Below, piece after piece: positions 33,998-42,541 of a DNA stretch of 64,000 bases. The notes under the pieces are model-generated. The model made no database searches and had not been told where the DNA came from. It was given only the letters and a program-made list of their open reading frames with translations. The number at the start of each line of letters is the position of its first letter. Position 1 is the stretch's first letter. Source of the stretch: Ignavibacteriales bacterium (GTDB lineage Bacteria > Bacteroidota > Ignavibacteria > Ignavibacteriales > SURF-24); the NCBI GenBank assembly GCA_026390815.1, contig JAPLFH010000024.1, forward strand, positions 1-64,000, read 5' to 3'. The translations under genes and the position numbers were made by a program.

Positions 33998-34015
33998 GGC
34001 AAGAAAAACTCCTAA

Positions 34016-34141
34016 TTATGGTAACCTTTCTCCTATGTCGTTCATTTTCCAAGTTCTTACCCAATGCCAATCATTTGGATTATTTGGATCACAATTTAAG
34101 CAGGGATCAGGTTCGTCACAATGGTATTCTTCAATTCCAAA
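34016..34141 (-). other. Cys/His/Trp-rich coding-like segment after the PCu(A)C stop
   Basis: After the PCu(A)C stop codon the same frame stays open for 41 codons and ends at TAA 34016-34018. It reads FGIEEYHCDEPDPCLNC, then a DPNNPNDWHWVRTW stretch, a composition not expected of random AT-rich DNA. A CxxxxxCxxC pattern with His and Trp could bind metal. There is no ATG/GTG/TTG in this frame before the Cys cluster. It may be a tail cut off by a nonsense mutation, a small protein with a rare ATT start, or the end of a lost gene. Confidence 0.4.
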
Positions 34142-34540
34142 TTACTTCCTTACAACTGCTTTAACTTTTATCTTTCCCGCCTTTTTAAAATATAAACTTA
34201 CTTCTCCGCTCATTCCTTTTATTAAGCGCTTCTTTAAATCAATCATCATAATATGGTTTCCGCCTGGCTGAAATTTGAAAGACGATTTTGGACTGATGAC
34301 AACAAATTTAGTCTTCCGCATTCCCATCATATCGCCTTGTTTGTACGTTTCATGCAGTTCTACAATATTTGCCAAACTGGATTTTGCCATATAAAGTGTA
34401 TCAGCTTCATTGGTTTTGTTTACTATTTCAAAGTACATCGCGGTGTTCATTCCTTTTGCTCCCGGACGCAACCAGGGATCCATTATATCTATATTTGTTT
34501 GTTGAACCAGAAGAATAATTAAGGAAAAAATCAGAAACAT
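34142..34540 (-). CDS. PCu(A)C-type periplasmic copper chaperone
   Basis: This 132-aa exported protein has a signal peptide (1-~18) and one PCu(A)C domain: DPWLRPGAKGMNTAMYFEI, ELHETYKQGDMMGM and FQPGGNHIMMIDLKK. The conserved His and Met ligands (H-x10-12-M and H-x-M region) are present. Such proteins deliver Cu(I) to the CuA/CuB centres of cytochrome oxidase. The SCO1-like gene upstream on the same strand supports this role. Confidence 0.9.
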   Translation of the reverse strand: MFLIFSLIILLVQQTNIDIMDPWLRPGAKGMNTAMYFEIVNKTNEADTLYMAKSSLANIVELHETYKQGDMMGMRKTKFVVISPKSSFKFQPGGNHIMMIDLKKRLIKGMSGEVSLYFKKAGKIKVKAVVRK

Positions 34541-34558
34541 TTATACTCCGCTTGATAA

Positions 34559-34690
34559 ATTCTAAATCCTAAGCACCAAATCCTAAACAAATACAAAACG
34601 CAATTTATGTAAAAGTAATTTTTTGAATTCTGAAATCTGAATTTTCATTTTAGAATTTGTTTAGAGTTTAGTTTTTAGAATTTGTTTTTT
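34559..34690. repeat. Imperfect inverted repeat in the SCO1-PCu(A)C gap
   Basis: The left arm (34559-34592) holds two AAATCCTAA-like units and CCTAAACAAAT; the right arm (34652-34690) holds the rough complement (AGAATTTGTTTAGAG and TTTTTAGAATTTGTT). The two could fold into a long weak stem in the 162-bp gap. It looks like a decayed intergenic repeat element. Confidence 0.5.
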
Positions 34691-34702
34691 AATCTTTTGT
34701 AA

Positions 34703-35308
34703 TCACTTATATAATAATTTTATGTCAGCAGCAATTTCATCCAGGTTCACTTCACTTCCTTTGTAATATTTTCTCACTCGCGCATCCTGATCAATCAAAT
34801 AAATCCTGTCCGTATGAACAAAGAAGTAGCTCAATTTTCCATCGGCTGTTTTTGTTGAATCGCCGGCAATTGCCAAATATTTTAATCGTCTTCTAAGTGA
34901 ATCAATATCGCTTTGTTCACCAGTTAAAAATTGCCAATGGCTTGTTTCTATTTCCCGCAGCTCAGCAAAATCTTTTAAGACGGAAGGTTTATCCCGCATT
35001 GGATCAAATGTAATCGACACAAAATTGATTTCTTTAATTCCCGTTTTCATTAGTCTCTTCTGGATTCTTTGCATATTGTTGGTAATTAAAGGACAAACAT
35101 CCGGACAGTTGGTAAATATCATTCCAAGGATAGCCGGTTTACCTTTTAGATAATCCGGGAAAACAACTAGAATGCTATCCTGGTTCATCATTTTAAAATG
35201 AAGCTGACTCAGATCAGTTTCAACAGGCAACTTTCTACCGCAGCCAAAAAAAAATAATTCAAACAAAAAAATAATTATCAGAATCCAATATTTTTTATTC
35301 TTTTTCAT
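34703..35308 (-). CDS. SCO1/SenC-family copper metallochaperone lipoprotein
   Basis: The 201-aa product has a lipoprotein signal with a lipobox-like FFFGC (C23) and a thioredoxin fold. Copper ligands are C68 and C72 (TNCPDVCP) and the distal His in FFVHTDR (~166). SCO proteins help assemble the CuA site of cytochrome c oxidase. It overlaps the upstream PPK2 gene by 14 bp and precedes the PCu(A)C gene, so the three are probably cotranscribed. Confidence 0.94.
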   Translation of the reverse strand: MKKNKKYWILIIIFLFELFFFGCGRKLPVETDLSQLHFKMMNQDSILVVFPDYLKGKPAILGMIFTNCPDVCPLITNNMQRIQKRLMKTGIKEINFVSITFDPMRDKPSVLKDFAELREIETSHWQFLTGEQSDIDSLRRRLKYLAIAGDSTKTADGKLSYFFVHTDRIYLIDQDARVRKYYKGSEVNLDEIAADIKLLYK

Positions 35309-36161
35309 TCTTCAGCATTTCTTTGATTAATTTAAGCCGTTCTTTCTCGCTGTCATCAACATTGGGATATTTCAAATCCATCGACTTCAAGGTCTTCACA
35401 ATTATTTCTGAAATCACTAATCTTGCGAACCATTTTTTATCTGAAGGAATAATGTACCAAGATGCATGCTTTTTAGAAGTTTCTGAAATTGCTTCCTGGT
35501 AACATTTCTGATATTCGTCCCAAAAATTTCTTTCTTTTATATCTTCTTCACCAAACTTCCAGTTCTTTGATGGATCATCAATTCTTTTAATAAATCTTTT
35601 TTTCTGTTCTTCTTTGGAAATGTGAAGAAAGAATTTTATAACATACGTTCCATTTTCATAAAGATAGCGTTCAAAATTATTTATTTGATTGTATCGCAGC
35701 TTCCAGATGTTATCATTTATAAATTGTTCCGGAATTTTCTGATTCTTTATAAGATTATGAACCCGAACGATAAGCACTTCTTCATAATGGGAACGGTTAA
35801 AAATTCCAATTTTACCTTTTTCCGGAAGTGCTTTATTTATTCGCCATAAAAAATCATGATCAAGTTCCTCTAAAGAAGGAGCTTTGAAAGAATGTACCTG
35901 AGTGCTTTGAGGATTTAATCCGCTCATTACATGTTTAATTGCCCCATCTTTACCGGCGGCATCCATCGCTTGAAAAATTATTAAAAGAGAAAACTTATCC
36001 TGGGCATAAAGCAATGCCTGCTGTTCTGCCATTTCAAGAATATTCTTTTCCAACATCTCGGTTGCTTTTTCTTTGGATTCAAAAGTATCCGTTTCGCCTG
36101 TCTTAAAATCCGAGAGTTTTATTTTAGAATCTGGTTTTACCAGGTAGTGTTTTATTTCCAT
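35295..36161 (-). CDS. Polyphosphate kinase 2 family protein
   Basis: This 288-aa enzyme moves phosphate between polyphosphate and nucleotides. It has the P-loop AMDAAGKDGAIKHVM (~65-79), HSFKAPSLEELDHDFLWR and the lid-region motif FNRSHYEEVLIVRVH, all hallmarks of PPK2. The length and single domain suit the PPK2 class that phosphorylates AMP or ADP using polyphosphate. It heads the SCO1/PCu(A)C run, a link that is probably only positional. Confidence 0.93.
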   Translation of the reverse strand: MEIKHYLVKPDSKIKLSDFKTGETDTFESKEKATEMLEKNILEMAEQQALLYAQDKFSLLIIFQAMDAAGKDGAIKHVMSGLNPQSTQVHSFKAPSLEELDHDFLWRINKALPEKGKIGIFNRSHYEEVLIVRVHNLIKNQKIPEQFINDNIWKLRYNQINNFERYLYENGTYVIKFFLHISKEEQKKRFIKRIDDPSKNWKFGEEDIKERNFWDEYQKCYQEAISETSKKHASWYIIPSDKKWFARLVISEIIVKTLKSMDLKYPNVDDSEKERLKLIKEMLKNEKE

Positions 36162-36340
36162 ATTTCGTTCTCTTTGCGCAATTTCTATTGTTAATAATAA
36201 TGATTTTTAACCAATGAATAAACAATACCATCAAGATATAAATTCCGTCTTTGTAATTTTACAAGTCTTGGTTCGATTTGAACCTTTTATTTTTGAGTGG
36301 TTATTCATATATTTGAACCAGTTAAAATTAAGGAGAAATC

Positions 36341-36505
36341 ATGGCAAAGCAACAATCATTTGCTGATAAGGCAAAAGGTAAACATAAAGATTCGAAAGTG
36401 AATGTTAAGTTTATTAAAGCGGTTAAATCACCAGCTGGAAACATCAAATTCCAGGAAAAGTTTTTTAAGCTTGACGATATTTCTAAAGTAACTGATTTAA
36501 AATAA
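36341..36505 (+). CDS. Small basic protein, 54 aa, function unknown
   Basis: A strong ribosome site (AAGGAG, 36330-36335) precedes ATG 36341. The product is lysine-rich (MAKQQSFADKAKGKHK at the start, SKVNVKFIKAVKSPAGNIKF in the middle) and ends KVTDLK. An intrinsic terminator follows at 36527-36551, so this is a complete single-gene unit. The C-terminal half resembles small beta-hairpin proteins, but I do not recognise a family. A TATATTTG element (36308-36315) could be its -7 promoter box. Confidence 0.75.
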   Translation: MAKQQSFADKAKGKHKDSKVNVKFIKAVKSPAGNIKFQEKFFKLDDISKVTDLK

Positions 36506-36526
36506 TTGTAAAGCATTTAGAATTTT

Positions 36527-36551
36527 GAAAAGCGGTCGCTGACCGCTTTTT
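36527..36551 (+). terminator. Intrinsic terminator after the 54-aa gene
   Basis: AAAGCGGTC and GACCGCTTTTT form a compact perfect stem with a 3-nt loop followed by a short T-run, 22 bp after the stop codon. The rest of 36552-36721 has no gene. Confidence 0.88.
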
Positions 36552-36721
36552 GTGTTTTAAATTTTCCACACATTCTTCAATCTTCCAATTTTTCAAAAAT
36601 CAAGTGCCATAAAAAAGTTGTCCCCCTTTTGTACCTTGTTTATTTATTGTATGAAATCTATTGTATTAATGAGGGCAAGTAATAAACAAAACATCAAATT
36701 AATATAAAGGAGACATTATAA

Positions 36722-37168
36722 ATGAAACCATCAGAAATTGTAAACGAGTTTATGACCGCAATTGAAAAAAACGATTTCAAAAAAGCGGAAAGCTTAGTTT
36801 CAAATGATATGGTTGTGGAAGGTATTACCCCAACACCACTTAACAGCACAGAATTTCTTGGTACACATCGAGCATTAAATTCTGGATTGCCTGATTTCAG
36901 ATTTAATCATAAGATCATCAAAGAAACCCCAGATAATGTTGATATAACAGTACGCCTAACCGGAACTCATTCTAAAGATATGATGCCGCCTATCCCAGGT
37001 TTAGGCACCATCCGGGCAACGAATAAACAAGTTAAAATGCCGGAAGAAAAAATCGGTATTAAAGTTAAAAATAATAAGATTACTAAGGTTAATCTTCAAA
37101 GCGTACCTGGCGGAGGCTTGCCCGGTTTACTAAAACAAATTGGTGTTGATATTCATGCTCATGCGTAA
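36722..37168 (+). CDS. SnoaL-like/NTF2-fold protein
   Basis: This 148-aa cytosolic protein has an AGGAG ribosome site about 7 bp before the ATG. The start EIVNEFMTAIEKNDFKKAESL and FLGTHRALNSGLPDFRFNHK are typical of SnoaL-like ester-cyclase/NTF2-fold proteins. The C-terminus is Gly-rich. The substrate is unknown. It is a single gene ending at a bidirectional terminator. Confidence 0.8.
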   Translation: MKPSEIVNEFMTAIEKNDFKKAESLVSNDMVVEGITPTPLNSTEFLGTHRALNSGLPDFRFNHKIIKETPDNVDITVRLTGTHSKDMMPPIPGLGTIRATNKQVKMPEEKIGIKVKNNKITKVNLQSVPGGGLPGLLKQIGVDIHAHA

Positions 37169-37206
37169 TTAACGCTAACCAAAACAAGTAAATACAAAAC
37201 ATAAAA

Positions 37207-37245
37207 GAAATGACATATTATTAAAATATGTCATTTCTGTTTTTA
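37207..37245. terminator. Bidirectional terminator between SnoaL-like gene and sppA
   Basis: AAATGACATATT and its complement AATATGTCATTT enclose a 5-nt loop, with an A-rich left flank and T-rich right flank, between two convergent genes. Confidence 0.88.
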
Positions 37246-37250
37246 CATAA

Positions 37251-39671
37251 TCATTTCCCAAAATCCATTTCTTCAAGCGGAATTACAGGCATTGCTTTAC
37301 CATTGTTTTGCAACCTGAATTTTAAATTAGATAAAAATTCATCTTCCTTCATTTCAAATCCAAATAGTTTTGGCTGCAAGAAATTAAAATTAAACAACTG
37401 GGCTGCTGGCAGTTGAATTATATTTACTAACTCGTCTTCCTTAATTCCGGCTTTATTCTTTGCCAGCTTAATTGCATCATCAAGTCCACCAAGAATATCA
37501 ACAAGACCATTTTTCAATCCATCCGTTCCGCTCCAAACTCTGCCTTGCCCAATCGAATCGACATATTCTGTTTTTAGCTTTCTTCCTTCAGCAACTTTGT
37601 TTACAAATTCACCATACATCGTTTTAATGTATGATTCCAACCTGCTTCTTTCATCGATGGTTAAATTTCTATCCGGAAGACTTAAACCAAGAAAAGGAAT
37701 TACCATCCCAAAAGGAAGGTCGGCATGCTCGCCTCTTTTAACATAATCTGTTGAAAGCCCTATTTTTTCTTTGAAGCCATTGTTGTATGCCCAGAGACTT
37801 ATAACTCCAATTGAACCAGTGATTGTATTTGGTGCTGCAATAATCGAATCACCATACATAGACAACCAATAACCACCGGAACCAGCCACAGATCCCTGAC
37901 TAACAATTACAGGTTTTTGTTTCTTGCATTTTTTAATTGCTTCGGCAATATAATCGGAAGCCATTGCATCGCCTCCGGGCGAATCAACACGGAGAACAAT
38001 TGCTTTTACAAGAGGATCGTTGGCGGCAGCATTAACATCTTTCACCAAGCTGCGTGCATTAATTCCTTCATCCATTGCGCAAGCTCCGAGAGCATAAATT
38101 ACAGCAATCTTTTTAGGTTCACTCCAATAATTATCTGAAGGCAAGTTTAACTTTTCTGAAGAGCCGACAAGCCGCATATCTTTCTTTTCAACTTTTTTAA
38201 TAATATCCGGAATTGCATCCCACCGGGCTAAAGTATCAACTAGTTTGTTTTCTAACGCACCGGAGGCAAGGAAGGCTCCATATTCGTTAACAAAATTATC
38301 AAATTGCTCAAAAGAAAAATTCCTGCTTTCGCAAATTTCTCTGCGGGCTAAATCATATGAATCATCAACCAATTTTTGTCTTTGTTCTTTATCTGCTTCA
38401 GACATTTTTTCCCGAGAGTAACTTTCTGCAGCAGATTTATATTTAAAGAAACGATGTTCATCAATCCCAACTCCTATTTTTTCAAGAGCATTTTTATAAA
38501 AAGTTCTTCCCATTACATATCCGGTAAGGTTCATATATCCAATGGGATCCATAACTACCTTATCAGCAATAGAAGCAAAGTGGTAGATTGTTAAATCAGG
38601 ATTATCAATAAAGATGATAACTTTCTTCCCGCTTGTTTTGAAATCTCTTAACCTTTCTCTTATTTCCCAAAGCATCTCTCTGTTGGCATTCATTCCTGAT
38701 GTGTTAATCGCAATTCCCAGAATACTTTTGTCTTCCTTTGCTGCATTAATTTGTTGAATGATTGAGTAAAGCGTGTTTGAATTATCAAAGAATTTGTACC
38801 GCTGATATTTAACCTCACCAAGCAGGTTCATCTCTAAATAATTTTTTGGCGGAAGCAAAGTTGAAAATAAATTTCTATCGTAGCCTCCGACTCTTATTCC
38901 ATATATATTGTATGCGTGGTGGCTTTCTTTATTGTAATGAGCCTGGCTGCTGAATCCAATGTTGCCTAATCCTAAATTAATTCCAAGCGTAAAATCCTTT
39001 GAATCAAAATATCTGCCAGTAAGAGTTAAACCGGATAAAATTTCTACTGCTGCACCGGTACTCCAATTATCTTTCTTAATTCCATAAGTGGATTTGTTTC
39101 TTGTTGAATAATCACCGAATAAAGTAATAATCTCATTCCCCAAAGGACGAACAGCCAGATCGATGTAACCTTCCCGTGCATTTACTTGAGTGGATGCTGT
39201 GCCAACCAAACCGAAGGAGAAATATTTCAATGGTCTGATTAAAACTCCGAAAGACATAATATCTGTTCTGTTAAATTCTTCAATATGTCCTTTTGTCCAT
39301 CCATAACTAATTCCAAAACTAAAATTTCTGCTGCCAAGCGCAGTTGATACTTTATAATCGGAAGTAGCATTGCCACCAATTTTTTGATGTACAACTCCAA
39401 ATCCAAAATTTGAAGTTGCAACAAATAATCCCCAGTGCTTCAGGTCGCTCCAATTGCTATAGCGATCTGACCAGTTAAACATTAAATCAAATTTTTCCAC
39501 ATAAGTTAGAAGCGCCGGATTATCATATCCATTTAAGCCATATTTGATAGTGCCGGGGGAAGCAAATAGAAATTCATTTCGATCATAGAAAGATTGAAAT
39601 CCTTTTTGCGCATTTAGCGGAATGCTAACTATAAAAAACATTAAAATTACTTTTAGAAATTTACTTTTCAT
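37251..39671 (-). CDS. sppA: SppA-type signal peptide peptidase with N-terminal barrel-like domain
   Basis: This 806-aa protein has a signal peptide (1-~21), then ~260 residues of short alternating strands resembling an outer-membrane barrel. A tandem SppA (protease IV) region follows from ~285. Catalytic residues are visible: Lys412 in FFKYKSAAESYS and Ser598 in QGSVAGSGGYW, matching the Lys/Ser dyad split over the two repeats. RVDSPGGDAMASDYI and TITGSIGVI are further family motifs. E. coli SppA (618 aa) is inner-membrane anchored and lacks the barrel-like part, so this protein may work at the outer membrane. Confidence 0.88.
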   Translation of the reverse strand: MKSKFLKVILMFFIVSIPLNAQKGFQSFYDRNEFLFASPGTIKYGLNGYDNPALLTYVEKFDLMFNWSDRYSNWSDLKHWGLFVATSNFGFGVVHQKIGGNATSDYKVSTALGSRNFSFGISYGWTKGHIEEFNRTDIMSFGVLIRPLKYFSFGLVGTASTQVNAREGYIDLAVRPLGNEIITLFGDYSTRNKSTYGIKKDNWSTGAAVEILSGLTLTGRYFDSKDFTLGINLGLGNIGFSSQAHYNKESHHAYNIYGIRVGGYDRNLFSTLLPPKNYLEMNLLGEVKYQRYKFFDNSNTLYSIIQQINAAKEDKSILGIAINTSGMNANREMLWEIRERLRDFKTSGKKVIIFIDNPDLTIYHFASIADKVVMDPIGYMNLTGYVMGRTFYKNALEKIGVGIDEHRFFKYKSAAESYSREKMSEADKEQRQKLVDDSYDLARREICESRNFSFEQFDNFVNEYGAFLASGALENKLVDTLARWDAIPDIIKKVEKKDMRLVGSSEKLNLPSDNYWSEPKKIAVIYALGACAMDEGINARSLVKDVNAAANDPLVKAIVLRVDSPGGDAMASDYIAEAIKKCKKQKPVIVSQGSVAGSGGYWLSMYGDSIIAAPNTITGSIGVISLWAYNNGFKEKIGLSTDYVKRGEHADLPFGMVIPFLGLSLPDRNLTIDERSRLESYIKTMYGEFVNKVAEGRKLKTEYVDSIGQGRVWSGTDGLKNGLVDILGGLDDAIKLAKNKAGIKEDELVNIIQLPAAQLFNFNFLQPKLFGFEMKEDEFLSNLKFRLQNNGKAMPVIPLEEMDFGK

Positions 39672-39789
39672 TTTATTATCCCTGGATAAATTTTGTTTAA
39701 ATAAATTTAGTAAACTTTATTTTCATTAACTCATTGCGATTTCAATTTTTTAGAAATATCTTTTCCAAAGATGAATTAGTAAATATTAA

Positions 39790-40686
39790 ATGAATAAGCT
39801 CGTTTTTTTTGCCTCAGTATTTCTTTTATCTTTTCTATCTTCCTGCCATAAAGAGAATGGAAAGGTTCCGGATACTATTAAATCAATCAAGGATGATCTT
39901 AATTACACCGTTTCACTTGCCAAAACTCCAAGGCGAGTTATAAGCCTTGCGCCCAATATTACAGAAATTCTTTTTGCAATTGGAGCCGGTGATAAATTAA
40001 TCGGCAACACACTTTACTGTAACTACCCGGAAGAAGCTAAGAAAATCACCAGGGTTGGTGATATGCTTTCTATCGATTATGAAAAAATCTTAAGTCTTAA
40101 ACCCGATTTAATTTTTATAACCGTTGAAGGCAATGTTAAGGACAGTTTTGAAAAACTTCGCTCTTTGGGTTTCAAGGTATTCGTTTCCAATCCGCGGAAT
40201 TATGAAGGAATAAAAAAAACTTTTACGGATTTCGCAAAGATTTTTAATATGGAAGATAAAGCGAGTTTAATTATTTCGGGTTGGGATTTTCGATATAAAA
40301 AAATAACTAATGAAGTTAAAAACTATCCAAGTAAAAAAGCAATGTTCTTAATTGGATTGAATCCGATTATCCTTGCCGGTAAAAATACTTTTATAAATGA
40401 GTTGATTACTTCGGTTGGATTAAGCAACATTGCCAGCGATTCTCCACTCAATTATCCAATTTTTAGCCGGGAAGAAGTATTGAAAAGAAATCCAGACTAC
40501 ATTTTAATGACTGGAATGACCAATAGCGAAACGAAAAATCTTGTTGAGGCATACAGGGAATGGAAATCCTTAAAAGCTGTTAGAAATGGAAGGGTAATTG
40601 TTGTGGATCCGGATTTATACTTAAGACCAGGACCAAGATTTGTTGATGCACTGGAAAATTTATTTAATAAACTTCATCCTCATTAG
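39790..40686 (+). CDS. Metal-chelate ABC transporter substrate-binding lipoprotein (BtuF-like)
   Basis: The 298-aa product has a lipoprotein signal with C19 after FLSS. The core is the helical-backbone binding-protein fold: RVISLAPNITEILFAIGAGDKLIGNT-type opening (39937 onward), LKPDLIFITVEG and RPGPRFVDALENL near the end. Such proteins bind cobalamin, haem or siderophores. No permease or ATPase gene is adjacent. Its 3' end overlaps the convergent small gene by 23 bp. Confidence 0.87.
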   Translation: MNKLVFFASVFLLSFLSSCHKENGKVPDTIKSIKDDLNYTVSLAKTPRRVISLAPNITEILFAIGAGDKLIGNTLYCNYPEEAKKITRVGDMLSIDYEKILSLKPDLIFITVEGNVKDSFEKLRSLGFKVFVSNPRNYEGIKKTFTDFAKIFNMEDKASLIISGWDFRYKKITNEVKNYPSKKAMFLIGLNPIILAGKNTFINELITSVGLSNIASDSPLNYPIFSREEVLKRNPDYILMTGMTNSETKNLVEAYREWKSLKAVRNGRVIVVDPDLYLRPGPRFVDALENLFNKLHPH

Positions 40687-40924
40687 GTTCCAAATCATCA
40701 TGTTTCTCCAAATTTTCATTTTCATCATATTTAGTAATAAAAACTCTTGAACACATATCGCCATTAAACTTTCCTGTTTTCCGGCAATTGTGATGCTGCT
40801 TTAGTGCTGCTTCTGAACTTGAGTTATCTGAAACTGAAAAATCATCCAATTCTTCTCCGCACTCGGTACAGAATTTTATTGTTGCCAGCGCTTCATCTTT
40901 TTTAATTTTGCTTTTCTTCTTCAT
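40664..40924 (-). CDS. Small CxxC protein, function unknown
   Basis: This 86-aa acidic-tailed protein has a zinc-ribbon-like FCTECGEEL and further Cys residues (NCRKTGKF, GDMCSRVF). I do not recognise the family. Its start overlaps the upstream gene by 23 bp, and its end overlaps the BtuF-like gene on the other strand. Confidence 0.65.
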   Translation of the reverse strand: MKKKSKIKKDEALATIKFCTECGEELDDFSVSDNSSSEAALKQHHNCRKTGKFNGDMCSRVFITKYDENENLEKHDDLEPNEDEVY

Positions 40925-41243
40925 AATTAATACTGCTAATTGGCTCCCAATCTACTCCTTCGCAAGGCAGATTTTCTAATGTTGGATGCTGATCATATTT
41001 CATGCACAGAACAGCACTTTTATCAAAACTTTTACAGGAAGAGCATAAAGTAGATTCAATTATTTCCTTGTTATCCAGTTCAAATTTTCTATACTGAACT
41101 ATAGCAGGATGCAAAATGATAACATAGATAGAAAGAAATACTACAAACCACAAAAATTGAAAATGAACATAACCCATCATAATCCACAATGCCGGGATCA
41201 CAATTGCAGTTCTAATTATTGCCCAGTAAATTATTCTTCCCAT
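40902..41243 (-). CDS. Small membrane protein with Cys-rich tail, function unknown
   Basis: The 113-aa product has two TM segments (~6-22, ~28-50) followed by a soluble tail with LCSSCKSFDKSAVLCMKY and LPCEGVDWEP. Four Cys suggest a metal site. It pairs with the following CxxC protein through a 23-bp overlap; the two may act together. Confidence 0.68.
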   Translation of the reverse strand: MGRIIYWAIIRTAIVIPALWIMMGYVHFQFLWFVVFLSIYVIILHPAIVQYRKFELDNKEIIESTLCSSCKSFDKSAVLCMKYDQHPTLENLPCEGVDWEPISSINYEEEKQN

Positions 41244-41347
41244 TTAACTCTTACTTTTGCTGTCAAAAAGTATCGATTGATTTTATAATAGTCAATTGCC
41301 AAAAAGAGGGTTATAAACCAAATTGATTTTGGCGATTTATTCAATTA

Positions 41348-41373
41348 ACTTTCCGATAGTAAAAACGGAAAGT
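41348..41373 (+). promoter_or_regulatory. Hairpin covering the ribosome site of the GT2 gene
   Basis: ACTTTCCG and CGGAAAGT form a perfect 8-bp stem with a 10-nt loop that ends 4 bp before a TTG start codon. The only Shine-Dalgarno-like bases (GGAAAG) are in the 3' arm. This could hold translation low until the hairpin opens. A regulatory role is inferred. Confidence 0.5.
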
Positions 41374-41377
41374 GTAA

Positions 41378-42502
41378 TTGGAAGAAAAACGAAATACTGA
41401 TTCAAACAGTTCCCCGATGCAGGAAAGCAATCAAGGCGATAAGACACAAAAGCCACAAGGGCAGCCGGGGCAGGAACAGGGACCACAAAAAAAGCATTAT
41501 TACAATCGTTACAGAAGAAGAAAATTTACCCCGGGCAATAAACCGCCTGGAGAATTTGTTCAAAAGAAAACCTCTTTTAAGAAAATCTCTATAGTTATTC
41601 CTCTTTTTAACGAAGAAGAATCTCTTAAACCTCTTGCCTTTGAAATAAGGAAGGCTCTTAAATCTATTGCCTGCGATTTTGAAGCAATTTTTGTTGATGA
41701 CGGCAGCACAGATAAATCCTTGAAAGTTATAAAAGAAATTACCCATATTGATCCTAAGTTTAAATATATCAGCTTTAGAAAAAATTATGGCAAATCCGCC
41801 GCTTTACAAATTGGATTTAAGAATGTAACCGGCGATGTTGTAATTACAATGGATGCCGACCTTCAGGATGATCCGAACGAAATTCCTAATCTTGTACAAA
41901 AACTGGAAGAAGGAAACGATTTAGTTTCCGGCTGGAAGAAGAAACGTTTTGACCCGCTGATAAAAAGATATTCTTCTAAGTTTTTTAATTTTGTTACCGG
42001 CGTAATGAGCGGAATAAAAATCCACGACTTTAACTGTGGATTGAAAGCATACAGGCGAGAAGTTGTAAAAAACTTAAACGTTTATGGTGAACTGCACAGG
42101 TATATGCCGGTGCTTGCTGATTGGCAAGGTTTTAAAATTGCTGAAATTATTGTTAAGCACCACCCACGAAGATATGGCAAAACAAAATTTGGATTGTCGC
42201 GCTTCTTTAAAGGCTTTCTTGATCTTTTGACTGTTATGTTTGTTACACGCTATGTAAAACGCCCGATGCATCTGTTCGGTTTTCTTGGCGCTTTGTCTTT
42301 TCTTGTAGGATTTATTGTTAATGGTTACCTTACATACGAATGGTGGTTTCGCAAGACTTATATCAGCAATCGTCCTTTATTGTTTCTTGGCATTCTCTTA
42401 ATAATTGTTGGTGTACAATTCTTTTCTGTTGGGCTTCTTGGTGAAATTATGGTTCACAATACACAGGATGATAAAATTTACGATATAAGAGAAAAAGGAT
42501 AG
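41378..42502 (+). CDS. Family 2 glycosyltransferase (DPM1/ArnC-like) with two membrane helices
   Basis: This 374-aa protein has a Gln/Pro/Asn-rich, disordered N-terminus (1-~60), a GT2 domain (~68-290) with IVIPLFNEEESLKPL, EAIFVDDGSTDKSL and the DxD-region MDADLQDDPNEI, and two C-terminal TM helices (~297-320, ~333-357). The domain order matches enzymes that load a sugar onto a polyprenyl phosphate carrier. It begins at TTG 41378 (no suitable ATG in frame) and opens the polysaccharide region. Confidence 0.9.
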   Translation: MEEKRNTDSNSSPMQESNQGDKTQKPQGQPGQEQGPQKKHYYNRYRRRKFTPGNKPPGEFVQKKTSFKKISIVIPLFNEEESLKPLAFEIRKALKSIACDFEAIFVDDGSTDKSLKVIKEITHIDPKFKYISFRKNYGKSAALQIGFKNVTGDVVITMDADLQDDPNEIPNLVQKLEEGNDLVSGWKKKRFDPLIKRYSSKFFNFVTGVMSGIKIHDFNCGLKAYRREVVKNLNVYGELHRYMPVLADWQGFKIAEIIVKHHPRRYGKTKFGLSRFFKGFLDLLTVMFVTRYVKRPMHLFGFLGALSFLVGFIVNGYLTYEWWFRKTYISNRPLLFLGILLIIVGVQFFSVGLLGEIMVHNTQDDKIYDIREKG

Positions 42503-42541
42503 CTCGTGTGTTAAATCAAATTTCGTAAAAATGAAATAAAT

